From contig NZ_JADEVE010000173.1 of NCBI RefSeq assembly GCF_016125955.1, forward strand, positions 1-61,844: 61,844 bases of DNA. The letters run 5' to 3'. The stretch is from Acetomicrobium sp. S15 = DSM 107314 (GTDB taxonomy: Bacteria > Synergistota > Synergistia > Synergistales > Thermosynergistaceae). Positions within the stretch are counted from its first letter, which is position 1. Every line of letters begins with the position of its first letter. A program made the translations under genes and the position numbers. This document shows positions 15,726-24,104 of this stretch, piece by piece. The notes beneath the pieces were generated by a model. The model did not search any database and was not told the origin of the DNA. It saw only the letters and a program-made list of their open reading frames with translations.

Positions 15726-16778
15726 TTAGCTGCCTATGTGACCCCACGACAGGGGTGTCCCGCGCTTTATGTCGCAAGAGGCTTTCTTTCCCAGCACTTC
15801 TTTCAAGAATTTAGGGGGCAGGCCATGGCCGGGCCTGATAGAACGGACGTTGTCTTCCGTAAAACCCTCACCAGCTTTTACGTCTTTAACGACAAATAAG
15901 GAGCGCCTAAAAACTCGGCTCTTTGCCTCTTTTTCACTTACTCCGTAATATACTTTACCGAGCGTTTTTTCAGCAGCCCTCACAGCTTCGACCATGGCTT
16001 TCAATTCGTGCGGCTCTATAGAAAAGGCAGAATCTGGGCCTGGAAAATCGCGCGACAGTGTAAAGTGCTTTTCTATAATGCAGGCTCCTAACGCGACCGC
16101 AGCGACAGGCGCTGCTATTCCCAAGGTATGGTCAGATAGCCCCACTGGAAGGCCAAAGCCTTCGGCCATGTGTGGGATGGTGCGCAGGTTCATCTCTTCA
16201 AGAGGGGCGGGGTAGGCGCTATTGCATTTAAGCAGGGCAACTTGAGAAGCTCCAGCGCCTTTAGCGGCGCTAACGGCTTCGTCTATCTCGGCCAATGTCG
16301 CCATACCAGTAGATATGATTAAGGGCTTTCCTGTTCGGGCCATCTTTTCTATAAGCGGGATATCGACGATTTCAAACGAAGCGACCTTATGGACTGGCAC
16401 GTCCATTTCTTCCAAGAAATCCACAGCCGTGGAGTCAAAAGCCGTGGAGAATAAGTCTAACCCTAAATCGTTTGCGATCTCTTTTAGTTTAGGCTGCCAT
16501 TCCCAAGGCATGTAGGCCTCAGAGTATAAATCGTAAAGCACGCGCCCTTCCCAAATAGTCCCGTCTATACGAAATTCGGGGGCATCGGACTTAATAGTTA
16601 TGGTATCTGGGGTATATGTCTGAAGTTTCACCGCATCGGCCCCAGCTTCTTTGGCGGCATGCAAAATCCTTACAGCTTGGTTGAAGTCTCCATTGTGGTT
16701 GGCTGACATCTCTGCAATGACGTAAACCGGACATTCTTGCCCAATGCGTCGCTTGCCAATTTCTATATGTGAACTCAC
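15726..16778 (-). CDS. pseI: pseudaminic acid synthase
   Basis: Condenses the 2,4-diacetamido-2,4,6-trideoxy-L-altrose made by PseG with phosphoenolpyruvate to give pseudaminic acid. The 350-residue product has the NeuB-type TIM barrel (VYVIAEMSANHNGD near residue 20, KLQTYTPDTITI near 50, PVHKVASFEIVDIPLI near 130) and the PseI-specific GPDSAFSIEPHELKAMV near 250. A C-terminal antifreeze-like SAF domain follows from about 290. It is the last gene of the minus-strand pse operon, 13 bases after the deacetylase gene. Confidence 0.92.
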   Translation of the reverse strand: MSSHIEIGKRRIGQECPVYVIAEMSANHNGDFNQAVRILHAAKEAGADAVKLQTYTPDTITIKSDAPEFRIDGTIWEGRVLYDLYSEAYMPWEWQPKLKEIANDLGLDLFSTAFDSTAVDFLEEMDVPVHKVASFEIVDIPLIEKMARTGKPLIISTGMATLAEIDEAVSAAKGAGASQVALLKCNSAYPAPLEEMNLRTIPHMAEGFGLPVGLSDHTLGIAAPVAAVALGACIIEKHFTLSRDFPGPDSAFSIEPHELKAMVEAVRAAEKTLGKVYYGVSEKEAKSRVFRRSLFVVKDVKAGEGFTEDNVRSIRPGHGLPPKFLKEVLGKKASCDIKRGTPLSWGHIGS

Positions 16779-16791
16779 CGCTTTTTACCTC

Positions 16792-17472
16792 CTATCGGAT
16801 AGAACGTATCATTTCGAAAGCCTCAACAGCCTCTCTGCCTACAACAGTTCCCCAGCGGCGTGAAATAGCGCAAATCGCTTCAGGGGATCGTGGGTGAGGA
16901 AATGCGCGAACTTCTGTATCGTAGCAAGATAAGGCTTTGATTTTAACGTTTACAGTCTTGCTGATGTCTACAAAGACGTTGGGGTGGAAAGTGGGGTCAA
17001 ACTGCTGGAAGCTCCACTCCGTAGATGAAGGGACCTCAAAGGCACAAATTTCCCGCACAGATTGATCTTCCACAGGGCGCGTCGCCGTCAGCACCGCCCG
17101 GTGCATTATAACGTGGTCTATATTTAGGTCGCCGCCATGATGAGTAAAGATTACTCGGGGTTGCAAGTGCTCTATCAGCCCTTCAATAATCTTAATTACA
17201 TCCAATAGCGGCACGGTATCGAAACGATTGTCGGGTAAACCGTAAAGAAAAAGGTCTTTAGCGCCCAATAATCCTGCCGCTTTCTCGCAACGGCCCTGAA
17301 GCTCCTTAACCAGCGTCTGGTCGGCTTCTTCTCGCTTTTCGTAGCGGGACGTGATGCCTTCGCCCAAAATGGCAATGTAAACGTCGTGCCCTTCTTGGGT
17401 TAGTCGAGCGATAGTGCCACCGCAACCAAGGACTTCGTCATCGGGGTGCGCAGCCACAACTAAAATATTCAT
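16792..17472 (-). CDS. PIG-L (LmbE) family N-deacetylase
   Basis: PIG-L enzymes remove N-acetyl groups from sugars using zinc. The 226-residue product opens with LVVAAHPDDEVLGCGG, the AHPDDE zinc motif, and has HHGGDLNIDHVIMHRAV near residue 110 with further zinc ligands. Its start overlaps the end of the formyltransferase gene by four bases. Placement next to a formyltransferase suggests the pair swaps an acetyl for a formyl group on the nonulosonic acid or a precursor; this is inference. Confidence 0.85.
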   Translation of the reverse strand: MNILVVAAHPDDEVLGCGGTIARLTQEGHDVYIAILGEGITSRYEKREEADQTLVKELQGRCEKAAGLLGAKDLFLYGLPDNRFDTVPLLDVIKIIEGLIEHLQPRVIFTHHGGDLNIDHVIMHRAVLTATRPVEDQSVREICAFEVPSSTEWSFQQFDPTFHPNVFVDISKTVNVKIKALSCYDTEVRAFPHPRSPEAICAISRRWGTVVGREAVEAFEMIRSIR

Positions 17473-18179
17473 GAAACATCGCTATCTTTCAAGGGTCTTA
17501 TGGTTACATCGGCCACAATGCGTCCATCATATAGCGCTGCCCTGCTAAATTCATACAAAAAACCTCTACATTTGATAAAGGCACGGGGATACCCTTCGGC
17601 GTCGAGCATGCGGATAAAATCATATAACGCTTGTAGTGAATTAAGTTCAGGAATTTCGCTTTCTTCTGGCTTACGCCGTTTAAATACCAGGGGTTCTCCA
17701 ATTTGGGGCACTGGTTCTGGTTGCTCTTTAATAATACACTTGACCATTTCTGCAGCAAGGTAGGCAGTACGTATGTAAATCTCTTCAGCGTTGCCTTCAA
17801 GGCAAAGGTCCTTTTTTAAATAAACAGGGCCGGCGTCGAAGTCTTGTGTCATGCGCAAAGCGGTGAGCTTGGTGTGCCGATGCCCTCTAATAATGAGATT
17901 TTGAAGAGGACTTCCCCCACGTCCGTAGGGAACATCAGTCATATGAAAACACACACACTCATAATTATTAATAATCTCATTAGGAACTTTCCAAGACCAG
18001 TGAAGAAAGAATATATACCGCGGGTTAATTCTTTTAACACTATCGAGGGTTAGCTCCTGCGGCGAACTAACAAAATACCACTTCCCAGGTAGCTTGTTTA
18101 TAACCTCTTCAAACACACGCCTATTCCATGGTTTGCTACCAGCCACGATGTATACACATTTTTCTTCAATAGAGCTCAT
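17469..18179 (-). CDS. sugar N-formyltransferase-like protein
   Basis: The 236-residue product has the formyltransferase fold pattern: a Rossmann-like first half (KCVYIVAGSKPWN), then CFHMTDVPYGRGGSPLQNLI near residue 75, which corresponds to the catalytic H...GRG..P motif, and LRMTQDFDAGPVYLKKDL near 110 with the conserved aspartate. A C-terminal extension of about 60 residues may bind substrate. These enzymes use N10-formyl-tetrahydrofolate. It sits between pseG-pseH and the PIG-L gene, so a formylated nonulosonic acid is a likely product; the acceptor is not known. Confidence 0.75.
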   Translation of the reverse strand: MSSIEEKCVYIVAGSKPWNRRVFEEVINKLPGKWYFVSSPQELTLDSVKRINPRYIFFLHWSWKVPNEIINNYECVCFHMTDVPYGRGGSPLQNLIIRGHRHTKLTALRMTQDFDAGPVYLKKDLCLEGNAEEIYIRTAYLAAEMVKCIIKEQPEPVPQIGEPLVFKRRKPEESEIPELNSLQALYDFIRMLDAEGYPRAFIKCRGFLYEFSRAALYDGRIVADVTIRPLKDSDVS

Positions 18180-18180
18180 T

Positions 18181-19680
18181 TTATCTCTCCATCACATAAT
18201 GTTTTGCCTTGTGTCCTTTTGCGGTATCTATTCCAATATATCTAAATCCAGCTTTTTCAAAGCTCTTGGTCGAGCTAATATTGTCTGGCTTAATAAATGC
18301 ATGCACTGTTTTAACCATCGTGTTCTGAAATAGCTCTTTTACTCCATTTTCGATAATATAAGCTCCATATCCTAAGCCACGCTTACCTTTATCTATACTC
18401 ACATCAACTTCTGCCTGTTCGCCCTCGATGTCAAATCGTATTTGCCCAATAGGGATGCCTTTTTGGTCTTCTGCAATAAAGACAAGACAATTAGGATCGC
18501 TTAGTTTGTCATTGAACCACTTTACATGCTCTTCCCAAGGAATCAGCACTGAACAAAACGCCGACTCTCTAACTTGCGCATCGTTTGCCCATTCCCACAG
18601 TAGCTGGCAATCCTCTTCGCATGCAGGTCTCAACCTAAGGGCTTTTAGACCCATATAACATAAAACCCTTATGGCTCCTTTGCCATCCACTATTTGCTGT
18701 CCGCACTGATTCATTTCTGCACGGCGTTTTTGATTTAGCAGCAAACTCAGCAAAGGTTCTGCTATTTCTGAAGAAGATAAATTATAATACCAACCTAGGT
18801 TTAAAGCGCAACCCGCATCGTTAAACGCTTCAGCGACCAGGCGCTGGTTTTTCGCCAGCGCTATAACAATAAATGGTAAGCCTGAGAATACCAGCTCCCA
18901 GCAGGTTGTGCCGCCCGCAGCTATTGCGATGTCGGCCCAGCTCATGAGTTCTGCCATGTTGGGCACATCGCGCATCAAAATAATGGAGTGCCTCGACGTG
19001 CGTGCAGCTCTTTCTAAAGCTTCATAATGCGGGTTAGTCGGCCCAACTACTACCGCCACTTCGAGCGGTTCAAAATCGACCATGTTTATGGCGTTAATCA
19101 CCTTTAAGGTTACGTTTTTAGGGTCAGAGCCGCCCATCGTAACGAGCAACTTACGAGCTACTTCCGGCACTTCCCTCTTCCATCCGCGCCACTTTAAAAA
19201 CTCACGCCGCAAAAGCACATATTTTGTGCCCAAAAGTAGCTTCGTATAAGGCTCGCAGGAGTACGGAAGGCTTTCGGCGTGGAGGTTTTGGTTTAAGACT
19301 ATATCGGCGTAGTAGTGGCCGGCATGCCCATAGTCATCGATAGCAAGCAGCGGGTGTCCCGACTCCTTGACCAAGCGCTGGTATGAGGAGTCAAAGTGAT
19401 AGCCGTCGATAACAAGCCAGGCCCCCTTGTGTTCTTCTAAGATCTGCCTTGTCGTCTGCCAATCTTGGGGGTGAGGGTATGGGTTTTCTATTTTATGCAC
19501 CCTAAAACCTTCCTCATAAAGGCGGCCGAGCAGGTTGTCGTTTGAGCATGCAGTGGCGAAAACGACCTCACCGCCACCGTCTTTCCATCCTTGAGCCAGG
19601 GCGAGGCAGCGCATTAAGTGACCGCTACCTATATGAAGGCCGGCATCGGCACGGATAATAAGAGGTTCTAATGTTACCAC
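18181..19680 (-). CDS. pseG: PseG-PseH fusion: UDP-sugar hydrolase plus N-acetyltransferase
   Basis: Two consecutive steps on one chain of about 499 residues. Residues 1-330 are PseG, which cleaves UDP from UDP-2,4-diacetamido-2,4,6-trideoxy-L-altrose: RADAGLHIGSGHLMRCLALA near residue 8, VIDGYHF near 95, AAGGTTCWELVFSGLP near 260. Residues 340-499 are a GNAT acetyltransferase like PseH, with KRGLGYGAYII and KPDNISSTKSFEKAGF (acetyl-CoA and family motifs). The start GTG 19680 overlaps the SDR stop by seven bases and removes ten unrelated residues of the longer frame. Fusion fits channelling because PseH acts just before PseG. Confidence 0.88.
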   Translation of the reverse strand: MVTLEPLIIRADAGLHIGSGHLMRCLALAQGWKDGGGEVVFATACSNDNLLGRLYEEGFRVHKIENPYPHPQDWQTTRQILEEHKGAWLVIDGYHFDSSYQRLVKESGHPLLAIDDYGHAGHYYADIVLNQNLHAESLPYSCEPYTKLLLGTKYVLLRREFLKWRGWKREVPEVARKLLVTMGGSDPKNVTLKVINAINMVDFEPLEVAVVVGPTNPHYEALERAARTSRHSIILMRDVPNMAELMSWADIAIAAGGTTCWELVFSGLPFIVIALAKNQRLVAEAFNDAGCALNLGWYYNLSSSEIAEPLLSLLLNQKRRAEMNQCGQQIVDGKGAIRVLCYMGLKALRLRPACEEDCQLLWEWANDAQVRESAFCSVLIPWEEHVKWFNDKLSDPNCLVFIAEDQKGIPIGQIRFDIEGEQAEVDVSIDKGKRGLGYGAYIIENGVKELFQNTMVKTVHAFIKPDNISSTKSFEKAGFRYIGIDTAKGHKAKHYVMER

Positions 19681-20453
19681 GCGGAAAATCCCCCATCCAC
19701 AACCAGACATTCACCGGTAATGTAAGAAGCCTCATCTGAAGATAAAAATGCTACGGCGTTAGCGATCTCTTCTGGAGCAGCCATGCGTCCCAACATTGTC
19801 TTTCTGGCGTAGTTACTTACAAATTCATCGGACTGTCTTGAAGCGGAACGAACACCACCAGCTACAATAGCATTAACTCGGACGCCTTGTCGCCCCCAAA
19901 GCGCTGCCAAGTACCTGACAAGCCCCAACATTCCGGCTTTAACCGCAGCATACTGAGGTGGCGTAAAAAGCATCCCTGGAGGATAAATAGAATGATCTAC
20001 ACCAACTATGCTATATATTGAAGACAAAAACACAATGCTAGCCGTCTTATCTGAACCAAGCCGTGTAACTATATTCCGAGCACAAAGAAAATGACCCGCC
20101 ACATCCACTTTAAACAACTGCACGAAATTATCATGGGTTAACTGTTCAAAAGGTGTTGCAAGACCATCGCGCAACGATGCATTAGCTATCAATATTGTTG
20201 GAACTCCAACCTTTTTCGCCATTTGCTCAAAGGCAAACTCAATGCTACTTTCATCCGTCAAGTCCAACTCGACAGGGAATAACTTAGTAGCGCAGTCACT
20301 GGCCTGCTCGCTGATCCACTCTTTTGCCTTTTCAATCCGCCGTGAAGCAACTATTACCCTTACATCAGAGGCTGCCAACCTTAGTGTAATAGCTTTTCCC
20401 AATAGACCCGTCGCACCTGTTACCAATGCGATACAGCCGGACAGCCCTTTCAT
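19674..20453 (-). CDS. short-chain dehydrogenase/reductase in the pse operon
   Basis: NAD(P)-dependent SDR of 259 residues. The cofactor motif TGATGLLG is at about residue 13, the catalytic serine in VFLSSIYS near 140, and the Y-x3-K pair in PPQYAAVKAGM near 165. It ends VDGGFSAW as classical SDRs do. Neighbours overlap on both sides. SDR plus acylneuraminate cytidylyltransferase pairs occur in Campylobacter nonulosonate loci (ptmA/ptmB), so a role in modifying the sugar or its precursor is plausible. The reaction cannot be named from sequence. Confidence 0.85.
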   Translation of the reverse strand: MKGLSGCIALVTGATGLLGKAITLRLAASDVRVIVASRRIEKAKEWISEQASDCATKLFPVELDLTDESSIEFAFEQMAKKVGVPTILIANASLRDGLATPFEQLTHDNFVQLFKVDVAGHFLCARNIVTRLGSDKTASIVFLSSIYSIVGVDHSIYPPGMLFTPPQYAAVKAGMLGLVRYLAALWGRQGVRVNAIVAGGVRSASRQSDEFVSNYARKTMLGRMAAPEEIANAVAFLSSDEASYITGECLVVDGGFSAW

Positions 20454-21151
20454 TTACTTCTCCTCCTAAGAAAAAACTCACATAGATCAAAATCAAATTG
20501 GGTTCCTACATGAACGGACCGTTCCTCCGGAGTTTCTATCACGCCTAATCGATAGCCAAAAAAATGTCCTGTTTTTTGTAGCTCGTTCAGTTTCGCAATT
20601 TTGATTGAACCATTGGGACGATATACGGAGGGCAGTAGAGGGCGTTCTTGCATATATTTATCGCCAAAATATCTCCGCCAATAACCACTTTCTTCGTCTG
20701 GTATCACAGCCCAATGGAAATAGTGCGGGTCAATCTTAGTAACGCTAACTACATAATCCAAATCTCCTTGCAAGAAACGATCCACACCCGCTCTTAAATC
20801 CTCAACAGAACGTAACGGAGAAGTAGGTTGCAAACAAACCAAGGCTTCTTTGTGCTGCCCTTTGTTTTTAAGAAACTCGGCTATATATTGACATGGTTTG
20901 TGAGAAGCCACCAAATCTCCACACAATTCCGGTGGCACCAAAGTGGGCACGCTTGCGCCGTAGCGGCGAGCCACTTCCGCGATAGTTACGTCTTCTGTGC
21001 TTACATAAACATTATCGAATAGGCCAGAATCAAGAGCTGCTTCAATTGAATAAGCAATCATGGGTTTGCCAGCTAAAGGCAACAAATTCTTGCCTGGAAG
21101 CCTCTTGCTACCTGCCCTGGCAGGAATACAGCATAGCATTTTATCGATCAT
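20450..21151 (-). CDS. acylneuraminate/nonulosonate cytidylyltransferase (copy 1)
   Basis: Activates a nonulosonic acid as its CMP derivative. The 233-residue product has the nucleotide-binding signature CIPARAGSKRLPGKNLLPL at residue 8 and the VCLQPTSPLRS motif near 105. It resembles the NeuA/LegF/PseF type; which sugar it uses is not decided by sequence alone. Its start overlaps the end of a second cytidylyltransferase gene by 11 bases. Two such genes in one operon suggest two related sugars. Confidence 0.88.
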   Translation of the reverse strand: MIDKMLCCIPARAGSKRLPGKNLLPLAGKPMIAYSIEAALDSGLFDNVYVSTEDVTIAEVARRYGASVPTLVPPELCGDLVASHKPCQYIAEFLKNKGQHKEALVCLQPTSPLRSVEDLRAGVDRFLQGDLDYVVSVTKIDPHYFHWAVIPDEESGYWRRYFGDKYMQERPLLPSVYRPNGSIKIAKLNELQKTGHFFGYRLGVIETPEERSVHVGTQFDFDLCEFFLRRRSK

Positions 21152-21914
21152 AAAATTGTCCCCCTAGGAATGGTTTACTATCCACAGGCTCAAGAGGAGA
21201 CTTCTCGTCTCTTTGCCATAGGCCTCGCACTAACACATCAGCGAATTCAACATCTTCCATGCAATCCAAATCCACGCCTCTGTTTGCATCCATCACCGCT
21301 AAATGAAAAGGGTCTCCGTAAAAAGCCCGCTGCGAAACAAAAGCAGATGCTCTTGCCCACCAAATTGCGCCTGTCGGGCAATAAGCTTTTTTAAGATGTT
21401 GGCTTAGGGTATTATGCGCTGGGCCGAATAACCAATTTCCTTTGCCCTCATCATCCATTGTCAATGCCCAGTGTGGATAAACCACCCTATATGGCACGAC
21501 GGATATCTGAAAAAGCCTACGATTAGCCTCAAAAAGGCGGTAATGTTCAATGATGTCATCGCTGCGTCTTAAGGGGCAGTTTGGCATGAGTTGGCATATT
21601 ATGTCCACTTTTGCACCCTGACTCCCCACAGTTTTAAGTGCATGTAGTTCCACATCTACGAGGGAAGCCTCATCTGTAGCCAACTCCTCAGGACGAGGTA
21701 GATATTCAGCGCCATACCACTCGGCAACCTTGCCAATAAAAGGGTCATCCGTCGTGACTATAACTCTATCAAATAGCCCGCTCCTCAAAGCAGCAGCAAT
21801 AGTATATGCGAGCATCGGGTGACCAAAAAATGGATAAATGTTTTTACTGGGGATCCGCTTAGAGCCTCCACGCGCGGGTATAAGCGCAATAAGAAATTGA
21901 TTATTTATAGTCAA
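21141..21914 (-). CDS. pseF: nonulosonate cytidylyltransferase (copy 2, PseF-like)
   Basis: Second CMP-sugar synthetase, 257 residues. It carries IPARGGSKRIPSKNIYPF at residue 12 and LMPNCPLRRSDD in place of the QPTSPLR motif of copy 1. The two proteins are clearly different, not a recent duplication: little identity is seen outside the active-site motifs. It overlaps the oxidoreductase gene by 14 bases. The symbol is given because the operon is otherwise a complete pseudaminic acid set, but copy 1 could equally be PseF. Confidence 0.78.
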   Translation of the reverse strand: MTINNQFLIALIPARGGSKRIPSKNIYPFFGHPMLAYTIAAALRSGLFDRVIVTTDDPFIGKVAEWYGAEYLPRPEELATDEASLVDVELHALKTVGSQGAKVDIICQLMPNCPLRRSDDIIEHYRLFEANRRLFQISVVPYRVVYPHWALTMDDEGKGNWLFGPAHNTLSQHLKKAYCPTGAIWWARASAFVSQRAFYGDPFHLAVMDANRGVDLDCMEDVEFADVLVRGLWQRDEKSPLEPVDSKPFLGGQFYDR

Positions 21915-22917
21915 TACATATCACCTTTCTCCGTTGTGATGCGCAATGTGCTGCAAGGGCCACTTGTAATGTTTGATAGCTTTCTTTCAAGCTAACTAAC
22001 GACGCATCTTCACAAGTTACTCGTGCCAAAAAGTGTTCTACTTCGGCTATGTATGTTTGGTTCGGATCAAATTCATAAGAAATAGTTTCCCAACCGGCTC
22101 CATCGGCTCTAAAAATTTGGACCTCGCTTTTTGAATAATCCCAAACTATAGTGCCCTTTTCACCTGCAAGCTTGCACAATCTGGCATAACCACGCTGCAC
22201 AAAATCCATGTGGATGTCAGCCTGGGTGCCATTTTCGAAGCGCAACAATATAGTCGCGCAATCTTCGACGTTTACTATTAAATTGCTCACCTTGCCAGCC
22301 ATGCATATTAATTCTATAGGGCGCCCTAACAACCAAATGACATAATCAAGCTCGTGCGAACCATCCAGGATAATGCCGCCACCCAAATCTCTTCTGGCCG
22401 TATAGCTTTGCCGGTAATCCTGCCATGGTCGCCAATCTGGAAGATACTGCCCTACTTCAGCATATGCCCACAAGACCCGTCCTATTGTGCCTTCATCAAC
22501 TAATTGCTTAACTTTTAGAAGTCCAGGATGAAAACGTAAATTGTAACCCACTTGGACAACACGTCGACGACTTTCAGCCTCAGTGATCAATTCAGCAACA
22601 GCATCGAGCGTATGTGAAAGTGGCTTCTCAATGAACACATGCGCGTTAACTCGCACGGCTTTTAAAGCCTGGGGGACATGAAATATGGGTGGCGTGCATA
22701 TGAATACCAACTCTGGCTTAATCGACGCCAATGCTTCATCAAAATCGCTAAACGGTTTCACATTTAGTTCGGTCACCATAGGTGCCAATCGTTCTTGGTC
22801 GGCGTCGCAAGCTGCTAAATGTTGGATTCCTATTTTACGCAAATTACGCAAGTGTCGCCTACCAATGGAACCTGACCCAACTACTAAAACGGAGTAATCT
22901 AACACTTGCCCGCTCAT
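21901..22917 (-). CDS. Gfo/Idh/MocA family sugar oxidoreductase
   Basis: NAD(P)-dependent oxidoreductase of 338 residues. The Rossmann motif VVGSGSIGRRHLRNL is at residue 11, EKPLSHTLDAV near 95 carries the conserved Glu-Lys-Pro, and GGIILDGSHELDYVIWLLG near 178 is the family's active-site region with histidine. Genes of this type in nonulosonate and O-antigen loci oxidise or reduce UDP-sugars. It lies between pseC and the cytidylyltransferases, with two bases to pseC. The substrate is unknown. Confidence 0.87.
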   Translation of the reverse strand: MSGQVLDYSVLVVGSGSIGRRHLRNLRKIGIQHLAACDADQERLAPMVTELNVKPFSDFDEALASIKPELVFICTPPIFHVPQALKAVRVNAHVFIEKPLSHTLDAVAELITEAESRRRVVQVGYNLRFHPGLLKVKQLVDEGTIGRVLWAYAEVGQYLPDWRPWQDYRQSYTARRDLGGGIILDGSHELDYVIWLLGRPIELICMAGKVSNLIVNVEDCATILLRFENGTQADIHMDFVQRGYARLCKLAGEKGTIVWDYSKSEVQIFRADGAGWETISYEFDPNQTYIAEVEHFLARVTCEDASLVSLKESYQTLQVALAAHCASQRRKVICIDYK

Positions 22918-22919
22918 TG

Positions 22920-24071
22920 TTAACAGCTAACGACCTTTCGCACTGCAGCTACAACATTACTTACATCATTGTCGCTCATGGCGTAAAAGAGGGGAAGCGT
23001 TATGATCTCTTCGTATGCCTCTTCGGCTACCGGGCATAGGCCCTTTTTGTAACCGAGCTTTTGGTAGTAAGGGTGCCAGTACACCGGGATGTAGTGGACA
23101 TTTACGCCTATGCCTTCGTTTCTAAGCGATGAAAATATGTCTTTTCTGTCGATTTTTCTGTCGATGCTTATTTTGTTTAGATCTAACTTTACCACGTATA
23201 AATGCCATGCCGAATTTCTATCGGCCTTCTGGGTTAAGGGCCTTACCGCTTCGATTCTTGAAAAAGCTTCGTTGTAAAAGGCGGCCAATTCCCTGCGGCG
23301 CGACACGTTTTGGTCGAGCCTCTTTAGCTGGCTCAAGCCCAAGGCGCAGTTTATGTCGGGCAGGCGGTAGTTGTAGCCCAAATCGACCATTTCGTAAAAC
23401 CAAGAGCCGCACCTTTCGCGCTCTCTGTGGTCGCTCGTGATGCCGTGGTTTCTAAAGATGCGCATGACTTTAGCCAACTCTGGGTCGTCTGTAGTTACCA
23501 TCCCACCTTCGCCAGTCGTAATGTGCTTTACTGGGTGGAAGCTAAAGACAGTCATGTCCGCGAGGGCACCGACGCTACGACCTTTGTACGTGGCGCCCAA
23601 GGCATGGCAAGCGTCGGCTATCAGCGTGAGGTTGTGCCTTTTAGCTATATTCTTCAGCTCGTCGTAATCGCAGGGTTGGCCCGCATAATCGACGGCTACT
23701 ATGGCCTTGGTCTTAGGGGTTATCTTTTCTTCTATTTCACTTACGTCGATGAGCAGGGTTTCGGGCTCCACGTCAGAAAAGACAGGGCGAGCCCCCTGGT
23801 AGAGGACGCAGTTTGCGGTGGCAGCAAACGTCATGGGGGTGGTTATCACTTCGTCTTCTGGCCCTATGCGGGCGGCGAAGGCAGCCGCATGTAGCGCTGC
23901 CGTCCCGCTGCTTAAAGCTACCGCGTATCGCGAGCCCACTTTCGCGGCAAAGGCTTCCTCAAACTCTTCAACTTTAGGCCCAGTTGTGAGCCAGTCGAAC
24001 CTTAAGACGTCCGAAACAGCTTTTACGTCTTCTTCCGTTACCCATTGGCGCCCGTAGGGGATAGCGCTCAT
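22920..24071 (-). CDS. pseC: UDP-4-amino-4,6-dideoxy-N-acetyl-L-altrosamine transaminase
   Basis: PLP-dependent aminotransferase that converts the PseB 4-keto product to the 4-amino sugar, with glutamate as usual donor. The 383-residue product starts IPYGRQWVTEEDVKAV, has the SGTAALHAA segment near residue 58, TLIADACHALGATYKG near 150 with the PLP-binding Asp, and the Schiff-base lysine in FSFHPVKHITTGEGG near 183. It belongs to the DegT/DnrJ/EryC1 family. It is 33 bases after pseB in the same operon. Confidence 0.94.
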   Translation of the reverse strand: MSAIPYGRQWVTEEDVKAVSDVLRFDWLTTGPKVEEFEEAFAAKVGSRYAVALSSGTAALHAAAFAARIGPEDEVITTPMTFAATANCVLYQGARPVFSDVEPETLLIDVSEIEEKITPKTKAIVAVDYAGQPCDYDELKNIAKRHNLTLIADACHALGATYKGRSVGALADMTVFSFHPVKHITTGEGGMVTTDDPELAKVMRIFRNHGITSDHRERERCGSWFYEMVDLGYNYRLPDINCALGLSQLKRLDQNVSRRRELAAFYNEAFSRIEAVRPLTQKADRNSAWHLYVVKLDLNKISIDRKIDRKDIFSSLRNEGIGVNVHYIPVYWHPYYQKLGYKKGLCPVAEEAYEEIITLPLFYAMSDNDVSNVVAAVRKVVSC

Positions 24072-24104
24072 ATATATCGCCTGCCTAAACCTTAAAAATT
24101 TACC

